Positions 1 to 9,549 are shown, counted from the stretch's first letter. The stretch is 64,000 bases of DNA from an uncultured Eubacteriales bacterium (GCA_902491475.1 CABUHY010000002.1:62001-126000); one strand, 5' to 3'. Translations and numbers: made by a program. Notes: generated by a model not told the origin, from the letters alone.

Positions 1-483
1 GTAAACGCCGTCTTTGTACCAGATATAATTGGTCTTGCTTTCGTCAACCTTTAATTCGGCGTGCTTACCGTACTGCCTGTCATAGGTTGAAAGCGCTTCT
101 TTAAGCACAAAGCCCGTGTTTACGGTCGAAAGATACTGCACCTCACAAAGGCGCATATCGGAATTGTATATGAAATATACCGAGCTCTCACAGCCGTCCG
201 AAACAAACGGTAAGCCCTTTTTATTTACCACAAAATATGCGACGGAGCTGTCGTTGAGATAAAGGCTTGCTTTAATGCCCAAGGCGTTCTGCGTTTCCTC
301 GACGCTCATGCCCATTTTGGTGCCGAGCACTTCAAACTCGCTGTATTTATATGTTACCTCTTCGGTGGTGGTTTCGGTGGTCGTGATTATCGGCGCCGGC
401 TTAAACTCCTCGGGCTGACCGCACGAAGTGAGAAACACCGACACAAGAACCAGCAAAATTGCAACAGGTGCGATTTTTTTCAT
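1..483 (-). CDS. Putative lipoprotein, C-terminus cut by the window edge
   Basis: The reading frame is open from the ATG at 483 to the left edge (161 codons seen, no stop). Residues 1-23 form a lipoprotein signal: Met-Lys-Lys start, hydrophobic stretch and a lipobox ending LTSC, so Cys21 would be lipidated and the protein anchored outside the membrane. A Thr/Glu-rich linker (about residues 33-43) follows, then a globular part with no motif I recognise. An AAAGGAG ribosome site precedes the start. It lies 15 bases after parA, where Spo0J sits in Bacillus subtilis, and is probably in the same transcript. Function unknown. Confidence 0.8.
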   Translation of the reverse strand, partial: MKKIAPVAILLVLVSVFLTSCGQPEEFKPAPIITTTETTTEEVTYKYSEFEVLGTKMGMSVEETQNALGIKASLYLNDSSVAYFVVNKKGLPFVSDGCESSVYFIYNSDMRLCEVQYLSTVNTGFVLKEALSTYDRQYGKHAELKVDESKTNYIWYKDGVY

Positions 484-498
484 TTTCCCGCTCCTTTG

Positions 499-1260
499 TT
501 ACTGTTTTTTCAAAAACTCTTCCGCAAGAGCGGCATATGCCAAAGAGCCCTTGGAGTTTTTGTCATAATACATAATCGGCTCGCCGAAGCTCGGAGCCTC
601 GGAAAGTCTGACATTCCTCGGAATTGTGGAGGAATAAACCTTTTGAGGGAAGAACTTTTTAACCTCGTCGACGACCTGGTTCGTGAGGTTAAGTCTGCCG
701 TCGTACATTGTGAGCAAAACGCCCTCGATTTCTATATGCGGATTGTAAAGCCTTTTTATCTGCCTTACGGTTGCCATAAGCTGTGCAAGGCCTTCGAGCG
801 CATAGTATTCGCACTGTATCGGAACCAGGAAAGTATCACTCGCACAAAGTGCGTTAATCGTGATAAGACCGAGTGAGGGAGGGCAGTCAAGGAAGATATA
901 GTCGTAATTGTCCCATATCTCCGCAAGAGCCATTTTGACAAGGCTTTCACGCCTTTCCATACCTATCATTTCAACCTCTGCGCCCGCAAGGTTCATATCC
1001 GACGGCAGCAAATCAACATTTTTGAATTTTGTGTTGATTACCGCTTCCGAAGCCTTAACGGAATTTATAAGCATATCATAGGTTGAATTTTTAATTTCTC
1101 TTTTATTTATACCGTAACCGCTTGTTGAGTTGCCCTGCGGGTCAATATCGACAAGCAGCACCTTTTTACCCAAAGCGCCTATCGCCGCTGAAAGGTTGAC
1201 GGCGGTCGTGGTTTTGCCGACTCCGCCCTTTTGGTTGATAATTGAAATGATTTTTGACAA
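499..1260 (-). CDS. parA: Chromosome-partitioning ATPase ParA/Soj
   Basis: Deviant Walker-A ATPase that works with ParB and parS in origin segregation and, in Bacillus, in control of DnaA. The Walker motif KGGVGKTT is at residues 11-18, and the switch region (LDCPPSLG) and a SEAPSFG motif near the C-terminus are typical of Soj. I place the start at the TTG at 1260: GGAG lies 8 bases upstream, and the resulting [13 protein letters not shown] start and 253 aa length match B. subtilis Soj. The GTG at 1269 touches the GGAG and is less likely. It follows parB in the leftward origin operon. Confidence 0.93.
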   Translation of the reverse strand: MSKIISIINQKGGVGKTTTAVNLSAAIGALGKKVLLVDIDPQGNSTSGYGINKREIKNSTYDMLINSVKASEAVINTKFKNVDLLPSDMNLAGAEVEMIGMERRESLVKMALAEIWDNYDYIFLDCPPSLGLITINALCASDTFLVPIQCEYYALEGLAQLMATVRQIKRLYNPHIEIEGVLLTMYDGRLNLTNQVVDEVKKFFPQKVYSSTIPRNVRLSEAPSFGEPIMYYDKNSKGSLAYAALAEEFLKKQ

Positions 1261-1407
1261 TTTTTTCACTCCGTGTATATAAAAATCCCGAAATTGAGCC
1301 GTTTTTGCTCAGTTTCGCAACCGAAATAATTATGCCGTATTATTATAGCATACCCGCACGCAAAATTAAACACTTTTTGTCAAAAACACAAGATTTTTAT
1401 AAATATT

Positions 1408-1423
1408 TGTTTCACGTGAAACA
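1408..1423. promoter_or_regulatory. parS centromere site 1
   Basis: A perfect 16-base palindrome TGTTTCACGTGAAACA, the ParB loading site of Firmicutes. It sits in the 299-base gap between parA and parB. Confidence 0.93.
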
Positions 1424-1559
1424 AAGCAAAGCAAAACGGCGAAATTCCGAAGAACTCCGCCGCTCTGCTTGTGGATGTGGGGTGTGAAAGAGAAGGATAT
1501 GGGTATATATAAAACGGCGAGTGCAACAGGGGTATTATTACAAACGCCCGTTTTATCGG

Positions 1560-2396
1560 TTATACTGCCTCGTCGGTCTCGCCCGGTAAGGCAATGCGAA
1601 GCTGTTCGACCTTGGGAATACGAACTACATATTCAATATATTCTTCGGTCTCGCTTCTTGCGGCGTCGGCGTCTACACCTGCACGGCGTATCGTGTCAAC
1701 CGCATGATTGAGTGTATTTATAAACAACCTTACATCTCTTATTCCTCTTAAAGGATTTCGTGAACGGTTGTTTTTGTTTATCATCTGATTTATCATTCGC
1801 TCGCTTTCGGCAACATTCAGATGTCTGTCAACAATTATCGAGAGCGCCCGTGCACGCTGATTGTCATCCTCCAGCATAAGCAGCGCCTTTGCGTGGCTCT
1901 CCGTGAGACCTGCCTTTGCAAGCTTAAAGCGCATTTCTTCGGGCAGGCGTAAAATTCTCAGCTTGTTTGACACGGTGGACGGCGCTATGCCCAACTTTTG
2001 CGCCACCTCTTCACGGCTCATGGCGTATTCGCCTACAAGCTTTTCTATCGCTTCCGCCTCTTCAAAGAAATCAAGGCTCTGCCTTTGAAGATTTTCAATT
2101 ACCGAAAACATTGCCGACTCTTTTTCATCTATGTTTATCACTATCGAGGGAACCTTGACAAGTCCGACAAGTCTTGCCGCACGCAGCCTTCTTTCGCCTG
2201 AAACGAGTTCAAACTTCTTGTCCTCCCGTTTTCTTACGGTTATCGGCTGAAGTATTCCGTTTTCCCTTATGCTCTGCGCCAAATTTTCAAGCTCGTCGTA
2301 ATCAAATCTTTTTCTCGGCTGATTTGGGTTCGGAACAATCATATCCTGCGGTATGTTGTATATCTCCGCCGTGCATTTTACTTTTTGCTGCTTCAT
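1560..2396 (-). CDS. parB: ParB/Noc-family CTPase, probably the chromosomal ParB
   Basis: Binds parS and spreads along DNA as a CTP-gated clamp. The CTP-binding motif GERRLRAAR is at residues 67-75, the ENLQR motif at 101-105, a helix-turn-helix at about 128-151, and a dimerisation region follows. The start at 2396 has a strong GGAGG site; an in-frame opening reaches further upstream without one. Length is 278 aa. It occupies the noc position (directly after rsmG), but it lacks the amphipathic N-terminal helix of Noc, the nearby sites are parS and not the Noc site, and no second ParB-like gene follows parA. I therefore read it as ParB. Confidence 0.88.
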   Translation of the reverse strand: MKQQKVKCTAEIYNIPQDMIVPNPNQPRKRFDYDELENLAQSIRENGILQPITVRKREDKKFELVSGERRLRAARLVGLVKVPSIVINIDEKESAMFSVIENLQRQSLDFFEEAEAIEKLVGEYAMSREEVAQKLGIAPSTVSNKLRILRLPEEMRFKLAKAGLTESHAKALLMLEDDNQRARALSIIVDRHLNVAESERMINQMINKNNRSRNPLRGIRDVRLFINTLNHAVDTIRRAGVDADAARSETEEYIEYVVRIPKVEQLRIALPGETDEAV

Positions 2397-2505
2397 AAAA
2401 AAACCTCCGCAACGCTTGTCCTTGTCTAAAGGATAGCACCGCAGAGGTGGTTTTGTAAAGAAAAAGCGTTCGTCAAAAATCAACGCTGTTTCAAGGCTTT
2501 CACCA

Positions 2506-3219
2506 TTATTTTATCGGATTTTTCGCAATTTTTGCCGAAGGTCTCGGATACTTTGTCGGAGTTTGCGATAACTTCTTTATTTCGACAATTCTCCTTGGTA
2601 CACCGTCCGTCAGGTCAAAAATAATGTCCTCTTCAATCTTTCCGCCGAGTATTCCTATCGCTTTTTTCGCAGAGGCAATTTCCTCATCCGACGCCGCAGC
2701 TTTCATTGAGACAAACTTGCCGCCGACCTTTACAAGCGGCAAACAGTATTCCGAAAGATTTGTTAGATTTGCGACAGCCCTTGCGGTTGCAAAATCAAAT
2801 TTCTCACGGTATTTCGGATTTTGACCTGCCTCCTCCGCCCTTGCGTGGACGACTTCTGCGCTTATTCCCGTTTCATCAAGCACATTTTGAATAAAGCCGA
2901 GCTTTTTCTTTGTGGAATCGAGGAAAGTCATTTTTATATCGGGTCTTGTAAGCGAAAGCACCAATCCCGGGAAGCCTGCGCCCGTTCCGACATCGATTAT
3001 TTTTGCGTTTTCGGGTATGTTGACCTTACCGAACAGAGCAAGACAGTCCGCAAAATGCTTTACGGTAACATCATCGGGCTCCGTGATAGCAGTAAGATTA
3101 AAGCTTTTGTTGGTTTCAACAAGCATTTGGGCATATTTGTCAAGCCTTTCAAAAGCTTTATCGTCAATACTCACGCCGATTTTTTGAATTGTAGTATAAA
3201 GCAATTCTTTATTTAACAT
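2506..3219 (-). CDS. rsmG: 16S rRNA (guanine-527-N7)-methyltransferase RsmG
   Basis: SAM-dependent methylation of G527 of 16S rRNA (formerly GidB). The Rossmann motif IDVGTGAGFPGL lies near residues 71-82 and the family pattern ARAVANLTNLSEY near 150. Length is 237 aa, as usual. It starts 3 bases after mnmG ends, so the two are co-transcribed in the conserved mnmE-mnmG-rsmG order. Confidence 0.95.
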   Translation of the reverse strand: MLNKELLYTTIQKIGVSIDDKAFERLDKYAQMLVETNKSFNLTAITEPDDVTVKHFADCLALFGKVNIPENAKIIDVGTGAGFPGLVLSLTRPDIKMTFLDSTKKKLGFIQNVLDETGISAEVVHARAEEAGQNPKYREKFDFATARAVANLTNLSEYCLPLVKVGGKFVSMKAAASDEEIASAKKAIGILGGKIEEDIIFDLTDGVPRRIVEIKKLSQTPTKYPRPSAKIAKNPIK

Positions 3220-3222
3220 AGT

Positions 3223-5094
3223 TTATTTCCCCATTTTTGCCAAATATATAAGCAATACCGATATATCCGACGGAGACACGCCCGATATTCTCGACGCCTG
3301 ACCGACAGAGTGCGGTCTTATTTTTGTGAGTTTTTCCTTTGCTTCAAGCCGTAAGCCCTCGATTGAATTGTAATCGATGTCTTTCGGCAAAACCTTGACC
3401 TCAAGGCGGCGCATTTCGTTTATCTGCGCCTGTTGGCGTTTGATGTAACCCTCGTATTTAAGCTCAATATCCACCTGTTCAAATATTTCGGGCGGTAAAT
3501 CGGGGCGCTCGGGATCAAACGGAGTTAAGTCGGCATAGCTTATCTGCGGCCGCTTTATAAGCTCAATAAGCTTCAATCCCTTGTTCATCGGCGCTGTTTC
3601 ATGTGAAACAAGCAGCTTTTGCAGCTCATCTGACATATGTATCGTGGTTTGAGCCGCTCTGTTCATTTCATCCTTGATTAGCTGCATCTTATGAAGAAAC
3701 TTTTCATACCGTTCATCGCTGATAAGCCCGATTTCGTGTCCGTAGGGCGTAAGACGAATATCTGCATTGTCCTGTCGAAGCAAGAGACGGTATTCGCTTC
3801 TTGAAGTCATCATTCTGTACGGGTCCATACAGCCCTTTGTAACAAGGTCGTCAATAAGTGTTCCGATATATGACGACGCACGGTCGAGAATAAACGCCTC
3901 TTTTCCCTGTGCTTTGCGTGCGGCGTTTATGCCTGCAATCAAGCCCTGTGCCGCCGCCTCCTCATATCCCGAAGAGCCGTTGAACTGTCCTGCGCCGAAA
4001 AGTCCCGACAAATCAAGAAATTCAAGGCTCGGTTTGAGAGCCAACGGGTCAACACAGTCATATTCTATGGCATATGCGGTTCTCATAACCTCAACATTTT
4101 CAAGGCCCTTTATGGTTCTTAAAAACTTGAGCTGAACATCCTCGGGAAGCGATGAGGACATTCCCTGCAAATAAAGCTCCTCGGTGTCAAGTCCGCAGGG
4201 TTCAATAAAGAACTGATGGCGGAGCTTATCGGGAAAGCGCACTATTTTATCTTCAAAACTCGGGCAATATCTCGGGCCGACGCCTTCGATTTTTCCGCTG
4301 TACAGCGGCGAACGGTGGAGATTGTCGAGAATTACCTGCTTTGTATCGTCATTGGTATAGGCAATATAGCAAAAAGACCTGTTTTCAGCCGCTTTTTCGG
4401 TTTCAAAAGAAAAGGGAGTTTCGGTTTCGTCTCCTTCCTGGTTTTCAAGAACGGAAAAGTCGATACTTCTCCTGTTTACCCTTGACGGTGTGCCCGTCTT
4501 GAACCTACGCAGGGGAATTCCGAGCTTTTTAAGTGCAACGGAAAGCTCCGTTGCGGGGAACATACCGTCGGGTCCGCTCTCATATGACACCTCGCCGATA
4601 TATATCCTGCCGCCGAGAAATGTTCCCGTTGCAAGCACTACGCTTTTTGCGGTGTAAATCGCCTCGAGTTTGGTCTTTAACTGCCATAAGCCGTCGGCGG
4701 TCTGTTTTATATCAATTATTTCAGCCTGTTTCAAGTCAAGATTTTCCTGTAACTCGACAACATGCTTCATATATTTTGAATACTCACGCCTGTCTATCTG
4801 CGCACGCAGAGAATGAACCGCAGGTCCTTTTCCTCGGTTCAGCATTCTTGTCTGTATCTGTGTTTTGTCCGCCGCCTTGCCCATTTCACCGCCGAGAGCG
4901 TCGATTTCACGCACAAGGTGTCCCTTTGATGTGCCGCCGATTGACGGATTACAAGGCATATTGCCGACCGAGTCAAGATTTATCGCAAACACCACGGTTT
5001 TTGCCCCGAGCCTTGCCGAAGCCAAAGCAGCCTCAATGCCTGCATGACCCGCACCGATTACGGCAACATCATATTCTTTTGCAAAATATTCCAT
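3223..5094 (-). CDS. mnmG: tRNA uridine-5-carboxymethylaminomethyl modification enzyme MnmG
   Basis: FAD-dependent partner of MnmE (formerly GidA), modifying the wobble uridine of certain tRNAs. The FAD dinucleotide motif GAGHAGIEAA is at residues 15-24, and the family motifs GGTSKGHLVREIDALGG and the C-terminal helical domain are present. Length is 623 aa, as usual. GGAG lies 8 bases before the ATG. A parS-like palindrome is embedded in the coding sequence at 3595-3610. Confidence 0.96.
   Translation of the reverse strand: MEYFAKEYDVAVIGAGHAGIEAALASARLGAKTVVFAINLDSVGNMPCNPSIGGTSKGHLVREIDALGGEMGKAADKTQIQTRMLNRGKGPAVHSLRAQIDRREYSKYMKHVVELQENLDLKQAEIIDIKQTADGLWQLKTKLEAIYTAKSVVLATGTFLGGRIYIGEVSYESGPDGMFPATELSVALKKLGIPLRRFKTGTPSRVNRRSIDFSVLENQEGDETETPFSFETEKAAENRSFCYIAYTNDDTKQVILDNLHRSPLYSGKIEGVGPRYCPSFEDKIVRFPDKLRHQFFIEPCGLDTEELYLQGMSSSLPEDVQLKFLRTIKGLENVEVMRTAYAIEYDCVDPLALKPSLEFLDLSGLFGAGQFNGSSGYEEAAAQGLIAGINAARKAQGKEAFILDRASSYIGTLIDDLVTKGCMDPYRMMTSRSEYRLLLRQDNADIRLTPYGHEIGLISDERYEKFLHKMQLIKDEMNRAAQTTIHMSDELQKLLVSHETAPMNKGLKLIELIKRPQISYADLTPFDPERPDLPPEIFEQVDIELKYEGYIKRQQAQINEMRRLEVKVLPKDIDYNSIEGLRLEAKEKLTKIRPHSVGQASRISGVSPSDISVLLIYLAKMGK
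3595..3610. promoter_or_regulatory. parS-like site 2, one mismatch, inside mnmG
   Basis: TGTTTCATGTGAAACA differs from the perfect palindrome at one central base. Chromosomal parS sites inside coding sequence are common. Two perfect sites lie within 2.2 kb on either side, which supports function. Confidence 0.75.
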
Positions 5095-5120
5095 ATATAA
5101 AACTCCGTTTGAGTCAGTTT

Positions 5121-5136
5121 TGTTTCACGTGAAACA
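5121..5136. promoter_or_regulatory. parS centromere site 3
   Basis: A second perfect TGTTTCACGTGAAACA palindrome, exactly filling the space between the end of mnmE (5137) and the mnmG leader. Confidence 0.93.
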
Positions 5137-6498
5137 TCATTTGCCTACACAAAATTGTGAAAAAATCTCGTCAACAACGCTTTCGGTAGCCCTTTCGCCA
5201 GTCAGAGTGTCAAGACTCTCAATCGCAACATCAATATTTACATTCAAAGCGTCACGGGTCATACCGATTTCAAGCGCCGCAAGAGCTTCTTTTATGCTTT
5301 GCAGGGCAGATTGACAACAGGAAAGCTGTCTTTCATTCATAAGAGTTGCCGCCGAAGTGTCAAAATCAGCTGTTCCGAGCAAATTTTCAATCGCTTTTTC
5401 GAGTTCGGTTACTCCGCTTTGAGATTTAGCGGAGAGATAAACAACATATTTGAAATTATTGTTGATTATATTTGTATCGATTTTTTCTTCCAAATCTGTT
5501 TTGTTTATGATAGCAACGGCATTTTTTCCATTGCACATTTTAATAATTTCCTCGTCCTCTGTGTCGATTTCAGTCGAAGAATCGAATACAGCAAGCACAA
5601 GCGCCGCTCGGTCAAGCTTTTGCTTGGTTCTGTCAACTCCGATTTTTTCGACTGTATCCTCGGTGTCGTGAAGTCCTGCGGTGTCCGCAAGTCTCAACAC
5701 ATTGTTACCTAAAGTAACTGTTTCCTCCACAATATCCCTCGTTGTGCCTGCAACAGAGGTTACAATCGACTTTTCATAACCCGACATAAGGTTCATAAGG
5801 GTTGATTTTCCGACATTGGGTTTGCCAACAATTACGGTTTCTACGCCCTCAATTATAATTCTTCCGACATCAAAGCGTTTGATTAAATCTTCAAGCTCCT
5901 TTTCGGCAGAGACAAGCATTTTTTTAAGATTATCGTCGGACAGCTCGTCGATTTCTTCGTCGGGATAATCGACCCATGCAGCCATCTGCGCCGCCGTCCT
6001 TTTCAACGAAAGTGATATTTCCGATATTTTTTTGAAAAGCGCACCGTCAAGCGTGTTGAGAGCCGCCGACTTTGCCTGTTCCGATTTTGCGGAAATGATG
6101 TTCATTACCGACTCGGCTCTTGTCAAATCCATCTTGCCGTTGAGAAATGCACGCTTTGTGAATTCGCCGGGTTCGGCGGGAACAGCACCGTTTGCAAGAG
6201 CGGCACGCAGCACCTGCTTTGTAACAAGCAAGCCGCCGTGGCAGGATATTTCAACAACATCCTCACCCGTATAGCTTTTCGGCGCTTTGAAAACAAGAGC
6301 CACTGCTTCATCAACGCATTTTCCGTCAAAAAGCACCTTTCCGAACGCCGCTTTGTAGCCGCTCAGTTTTTCCAATTTGATACCTGATACGGTTTTGAAT
6401 ATTCTATCGGCTACAAACAGGGCTTTTTCGCCCGAAATTCTAACAATTCCGATACCTCCGGCAGCTTGTCCGGTTGATATTGCCGCAATAGTGCTCAT
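5137..6498 (-). CDS. mnmE: tRNA modification GTPase MnmE
   Basis: Works with MnmG on wobble uridines. It has the N-terminal tetrahydrofolate-binding domain (from STIAAISTG), a helical domain, an inserted G domain with P-loop GKPNVGKST near residue 224 and TTRDIVEE switch, and the C-terminal CVGK, which is the family's C-x-G-K end. Length is 453 aa. The first gene of the leftward mnmE-mnmG-rsmG-parB-parA group after a hairpin that separates it from jag. Confidence 0.96.
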   Translation of the reverse strand: MSTIAAISTGQAAGGIGIVRISGEKALFVADRIFKTVSGIKLEKLSGYKAAFGKVLFDGKCVDEAVALVFKAPKSYTGEDVVEISCHGGLLVTKQVLRAALANGAVPAEPGEFTKRAFLNGKMDLTRAESVMNIISAKSEQAKSAALNTLDGALFKKISEISLSLKRTAAQMAAWVDYPDEEIDELSDDNLKKMLVSAEKELEDLIKRFDVGRIIIEGVETVIVGKPNVGKSTLMNLMSGYEKSIVTSVAGTTRDIVEETVTLGNNVLRLADTAGLHDTEDTVEKIGVDRTKQKLDRAALVLAVFDSSTEIDTEDEEIIKMCNGKNAVAIINKTDLEEKIDTNIINNNFKYVVYLSAKSQSGVTELEKAIENLLGTADFDTSAATLMNERQLSCCQSALQSIKEALAALEIGMTRDALNVNIDVAIESLDTLTGERATESVVDEIFSQFCVGK

Positions 6499-6526
6499 AT
6501 TTTCACCGCTTTTCCTATAAATAATA

Positions 6527-6556
6527 AAATCGGGAGAGGAACTCCTCGCCCGATTT
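6527..6556 (-). terminator. Hairpin between jag and mnmE, possible attenuator
   Basis: AAAATCGGG, GAGGA, a three-base loop, and the complementary CCTC and CCCGATTTT arm form a strong stem. On the minus strand it lies just after the jag stop and is followed by an AT-rich stretch and not a clean T-run, so termination may be partial. Confidence 0.45.
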
Positions 6557-6576
6557 TCACACGAGGGAAACCCCTC

Positions 6577-7524
6577 TTATTCTTCGTTATTTTTCTTAAC
6601 TTCGATTTTGCCGTAAACCGACGCACCCGAATAGTCGTTCTTCTTTTCACGGTTCTGTGAAATTTCGGGAACATAGGGTTCCTTTCTCGGACGCCTTGAA
6701 CGGTTTCTGTCATTTCTGTCACGATAACCGTAATTTCCTCTGCCGCCGTTTTCGGGAGCTATTACAACTCTTCTGTCAAGGTCTGTGCCTGTTGAGAATG
6801 AAGTTGCGCCTCTTACCTCCTGTACAGCTGTGTGGATAATTCTTCTCTCATAAGGATTCATCGGTTCAAGAGTGATGTTTCTGCCGCTCTTGACAGCACG
6901 GATTGCCGTTCTCTTTGCGAGTGAAACAAGAACATCTGCTCTCTTTTCACGGTAATTGCCTACATTAACCGATACTCTCTTGTAGCCGGAAATGCCCTTG
7001 TTGGCAACCATTCTAACAAGATACTGAATAGCATCAAGGGTTTCACCCCTTCTGCCGATAACGATACCGTAATCGTCGCCGCAGTCAAGCTCAAAGGAAA
7101 TTTCCTCATCATCTGCGTAAACCTCAACCTCGCACTTTTCCATACCGAGACCGAGAATAATCGATTTAAGATATTCCGCAGCCGAAGCATATTCGGTTGT
7201 GGGTTTGAGAGTTGCTTTCTTTTCGGCAAGAATTTCCGCAACGGTTTCTCTCTTTTCCTGCTTTTCAACAGGCTTTCTTTCCGCACCGGGCTTTTTGCTT
7301 TCTTCTTTTTTAACAACGGGCTTTTCGGACTTTACCTCGTCGGGAACTTCAACGGTAACTTTTACCTCTGCGGGAGAACCGCCGAAAAGTCCGAGAATTT
7401 TCTTTTCGGGCATTTTGAGAACTTCGATTTTATAATCGTCAAATTCGGAAAGACCCAATTCAAGCAATGCCGCCGCCTTAGCCTCATCAACGGTGGAAGC
7501 CTTTTTAATACATTCTTTAATCAT
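6577..7524 (-). CDS. jag: Jag/KhpB RNA-binding protein
   Basis: RNA-binding protein linked to cell-wall elongation and sporulation in Firmicutes (Jag, KhpB, EloR). It has an N-terminal Jag domain (residues 1-50), a charged Lys/Glu/Pro linker (about 65-105), a KH domain with GRRGETLDAIQYL near 160-172, and an R3H domain with NPYERRIIHTAVQ near 224. The C-terminal tail is rich in Arg, Asn, Tyr and Gly. Length is 315 aa. It directly follows yidC, as is usual. Confidence 0.94.
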   Translation of the reverse strand: MIKECIKKASTVDEAKAAALLELGLSEFDDYKIEVLKMPEKKILGLFGGSPAEVKVTVEVPDEVKSEKPVVKKEESKKPGAERKPVEKQEKRETVAEILAEKKATLKPTTEYASAAEYLKSIILGLGMEKCEVEVYADDEEISFELDCGDDYGIVIGRRGETLDAIQYLVRMVANKGISGYKRVSVNVGNYREKRADVLVSLAKRTAIRAVKSGRNITLEPMNPYERRIIHTAVQEVRGATSFSTGTDLDRRVVIAPENGGRGNYGYRDRNDRNRSRRPRKEPYVPEISQNREKKNDYSGASVYGKIEVKKNNEE

Positions 7525-7548
7525 AACAGAACACCTTACACAGTTGAA

Positions 7549-8496
7549 TTATTTATCTTTCAACTCTTTAATTTTTTTAGTATTGTTTTCCTTGGAGCGG
7601 CGATATATTGTTTCTTCAACCATCGCTTTTGCAAGGACTTTTTTCGGCGAATACAAATGATTGAGAACAATCATCTGCAAAAATGAAATTGCCGAAGACA
7701 TAATGATATAGATACCTACGCTGGTCGGGAAAAGGAATGCAAAGTAAATCTGCATTGCCGGCGTAAAGAGCATCATACAACCCATTGAGGGGTTTTTAGC
7801 CATTTCGGGGTTTGTCTTTCTCTGACGGATAAGCGAATAAACGCTCATTCCGAGTGCAATCACACCCGTGATTATCGGAATTGCCCAATAAGCGTCAAAA
7901 GACTTAACTTGCGGAGTGTGAGCAAGGTCAAGACCCATAAAAGTGAACTTTGCCATAAAGTCCTGAATTTTATTAATGAGTTCGGGAGTAAGACCTTCAA
8001 TTGCGCTCTTATCCAATGAATTCCAATGCTGTAAAGCATAAAGCTCAAGTCTGAAAGACGATTTTGCTTCGCTTTCTGTCAAAAGCGGCAAAACAGCTTC
8101 TTTAAGTGAAGCGACTACGGTCGAGGGAATCCTCAAAACCATTGAAAAAGGATGATAGTTTACCTGATAAAGACCTATCATTACCGGGAACTGAATAAGC
8201 AACGGAAGACATCCGCCGCCCATTGCGGAGAAGCCCTCACGCTGATAAAGCGCCTGTGTTTCCTGCTGGAGACGCTGTTGGTCATTGCCGTACTTTTCCC
8301 TCAATCTTCTGAGCTTGGGCTGAAGGCGCTGCTGCATAGCAATGCTCTTCTGCTGCTTTATCGAAGAGGGAAGAAGACAAAGCTTAACGATAATCATCAA
8401 GCAGAATATCGAAACAAGATAGTTCCCGCTCAACGCATAAAATATTGAAATAACGAATCCGAAAGGAATTCCCAGTATTTCGTATAATTTATTCAT
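7549..8496 (-). CDS. yidC: Membrane protein insertase YidC/SpoIIIJ/Oxa1
   Basis: Inserts and folds membrane proteins. The 315 aa protein has the five-helix Oxa1 core: a first helix near residues 12-45, the charged cytoplasmic hairpin (Lys/Gln/Arg-rich, about 48-85), then helices near 95, 200, 235 and 260. There is no long periplasmic domain, as in Gram-positive YidC, and no obvious lipobox. GGAGG precedes the ATG. It lies in the conserved rpmH-rnpA-yidD-yidC-jag order. Confidence 0.94.
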   Translation of the reverse strand: MNKLYEILGIPFGFVISIFYALSGNYLVSIFCLMIIVKLCLLPSSIKQQKSIAMQQRLQPKLRRLREKYGNDQQRLQQETQALYQREGFSAMGGGCLPLLIQFPVMIGLYQVNYHPFSMVLRIPSTVVASLKEAVLPLLTESEAKSSFRLELYALQHWNSLDKSAIEGLTPELINKIQDFMAKFTFMGLDLAHTPQVKSFDAYWAIPIITGVIALGMSVYSLIRQRKTNPEMAKNPSMGCMMLFTPAMQIYFAFLFPTSVGIYIIMSSAISFLQMIVLNHLYSPKKVLAKAMVEETIYRRSKENNTKKIKELKDK

Positions 8497-8539
8497 TTAT
8501 GTTCCTCCGAACAAAATGCCGGGCATTTTATTTTTCTTA

Positions 8540-8767
8540 TTATTTTTTAGTTTTCTTTTCCGGAACGGGATCGACTCCGCCGGGGAAAAGAAGGTTACAC
8601 CGCATAAGTCGGGCAACCGCCAACAAACCGCCCTTAATAATTCCGAATCTCTCAATCGCCGTAACCGCATACTGCGAACAGGTGGGATAATATCTGCACC
8701 TCGGCGGAAAAAGGGGAGAGATTTTTTTCTGATAAAACCTGATTGCTTTAATAACGGCTTCTTTCAT
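8540..8767 (-). CDS. yidD: YidD membrane insertion efficiency factor
   Basis: A 75 aa protein with the [11 protein letters not shown] signature near residues 23-33 and the family region [13 protein letters not shown]. It is thought to help YidC-dependent insertion. Its ATG overlaps the rnpA stop by four bases (ATGA), suggesting coupled translation. Confidence 0.95.
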   Translation of the reverse strand: MKEAVIKAIRFYQKKISPLFPPRCRYYPTCSQYAVTAIERFGIIKGGLLAVARLMRCNLLFPGGVDPVPEKKTKK

Positions 8768-9096
8768 CCGATTGCACCCGCATGTGCGAAAATATCAAGC
8801 ATAATATCTTGTATATCGGTACTTTTAAGATACTTGGTTTTACTTCTTGCAACAAAAATAATATCGTACGAACCGTTTATTTCGGGTTCAACACCGTGCC
8901 ATGCGGCTCTGATAATCCTTTTACAGCGATTTCTTTCCACTGCACATCCGATTTTTTTACTTACGGTTATTCCTATACGACAAATTCCCGCACCGCTTTT
9001 TTTCAAATAAACAACCAGTGCAGGATTTGTATAGGATTTGCCCCTGTAATAGAGGCGTCTGAAATCACAATTACGATTTAAGGTTACCGTACTCAA
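8764..9096 (-). CDS. rnpA: Ribonuclease P protein component
   Basis: Protein subunit of RNase P, which matures tRNA 5' ends. It has the family motif [14 protein letters not shown] near residues 53-66 and the N-terminal [14 protein letters not shown] pattern. Length is 110 aa. The start codon is TTG at 9096 with a modest AGGT site; no ATG gives a full family start. Only 12 bases separate it from rpmH. Confidence 0.94.
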   Translation of the reverse strand: MSTVTLNRNCDFRRLYYRGKSYTNPALVVYLKKSGAGICRIGITVSKKIGCAVERNRCKRIIRAAWHGVEPEINGSYDIIFVARSKTKYLKSTDIQDIMLDIFAHAGAIG

Positions 9097-9108
9097 ATTA
9101 TTTACCTA

Positions 9109-9243
9109 TTAGTAAGACAACTGCTTTCTGCCTTTAGCTCTGCGGCGTGCAAGTACTTTTCTGCCGTTTCTTGTTGACATTCTCTTACGGAAACCGTGTT
9201 CCATCTGACGATGACGCTTTTTCGGCTGATATGTTCTTTTCAT
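9109..9243 (-). CDS. rpmH: 50S ribosomal protein L34
   Basis: A 44 aa, very basic protein beginning [20 protein letters not shown] and containing the conserved [19 protein letters not shown] region of L34. GGAGG lies 7 bases upstream of the ATG. First gene of the leftward arm at the origin. Confidence 0.97.
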   Translation of the reverse strand: MKRTYQPKKRHRQMEHGFRKRMSTRNGRKVLARRRAKGRKQLSY

Positions 9244-9286
9244 CGTTATACCTCCGTTTCGTTACAAAAATAATCTGCGGAAAGAT

Positions 9287-9316
9287 ATTATATACTAAAT
9301 TGTATAAAAAAGTCAA
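9287..9316 (-). promoter_or_regulatory. rpmH operon promoter
   Basis: On the minus strand, TTGACT (9311-9316) and TATAAT (9287-9292) are separated by 18 bases, with the ATG of rpmH about 44 bases further on. Confidence 0.75.
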
Positions 9317-9520
9317 GATTTAAGCTGATTTTATAACATTTTTCTTATTTTCAACTATAAGCAGTGTCACAAAAAACAAAAAATACAAAATGTTGTATAT
9401 CAAAAATGAAAAAATTACAAAAATCCGAAAAATCGGCAAAAAATTCTTAAAAATTTTTCCGAGTCCGCTTTATTATATATATAATTATTATTTAATATAA
9501 AATTAAAACCATTATAACTA

Positions 9521-9549
9521 TTGAAAAAATGAAACGGGTATGATAAAAT
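9521..9549 (+). promoter_or_regulatory. Candidate dnaA promoter
   Basis: TTGAAA (9521-9526), a 17-base spacer and TAAAAT (9544-9549). This leaves a leader of about 130 bases to the dnaA ATG, which is preceded by AGGAGA. Confidence 0.5.

Noticed and set aside
1254..1711. Short plus-strand frames between parA and parB
   Set aside because: They run through the parS site and the parB 3' end, have no ribosome site, and the encoded sequences look random.
4533..5132. A 199-codon plus-strand frame opposite mnmG
   Set aside because: mnmG is unambiguous here; the frame is rich in Arg, Pro, His and Ser as expected for an antisense shadow.
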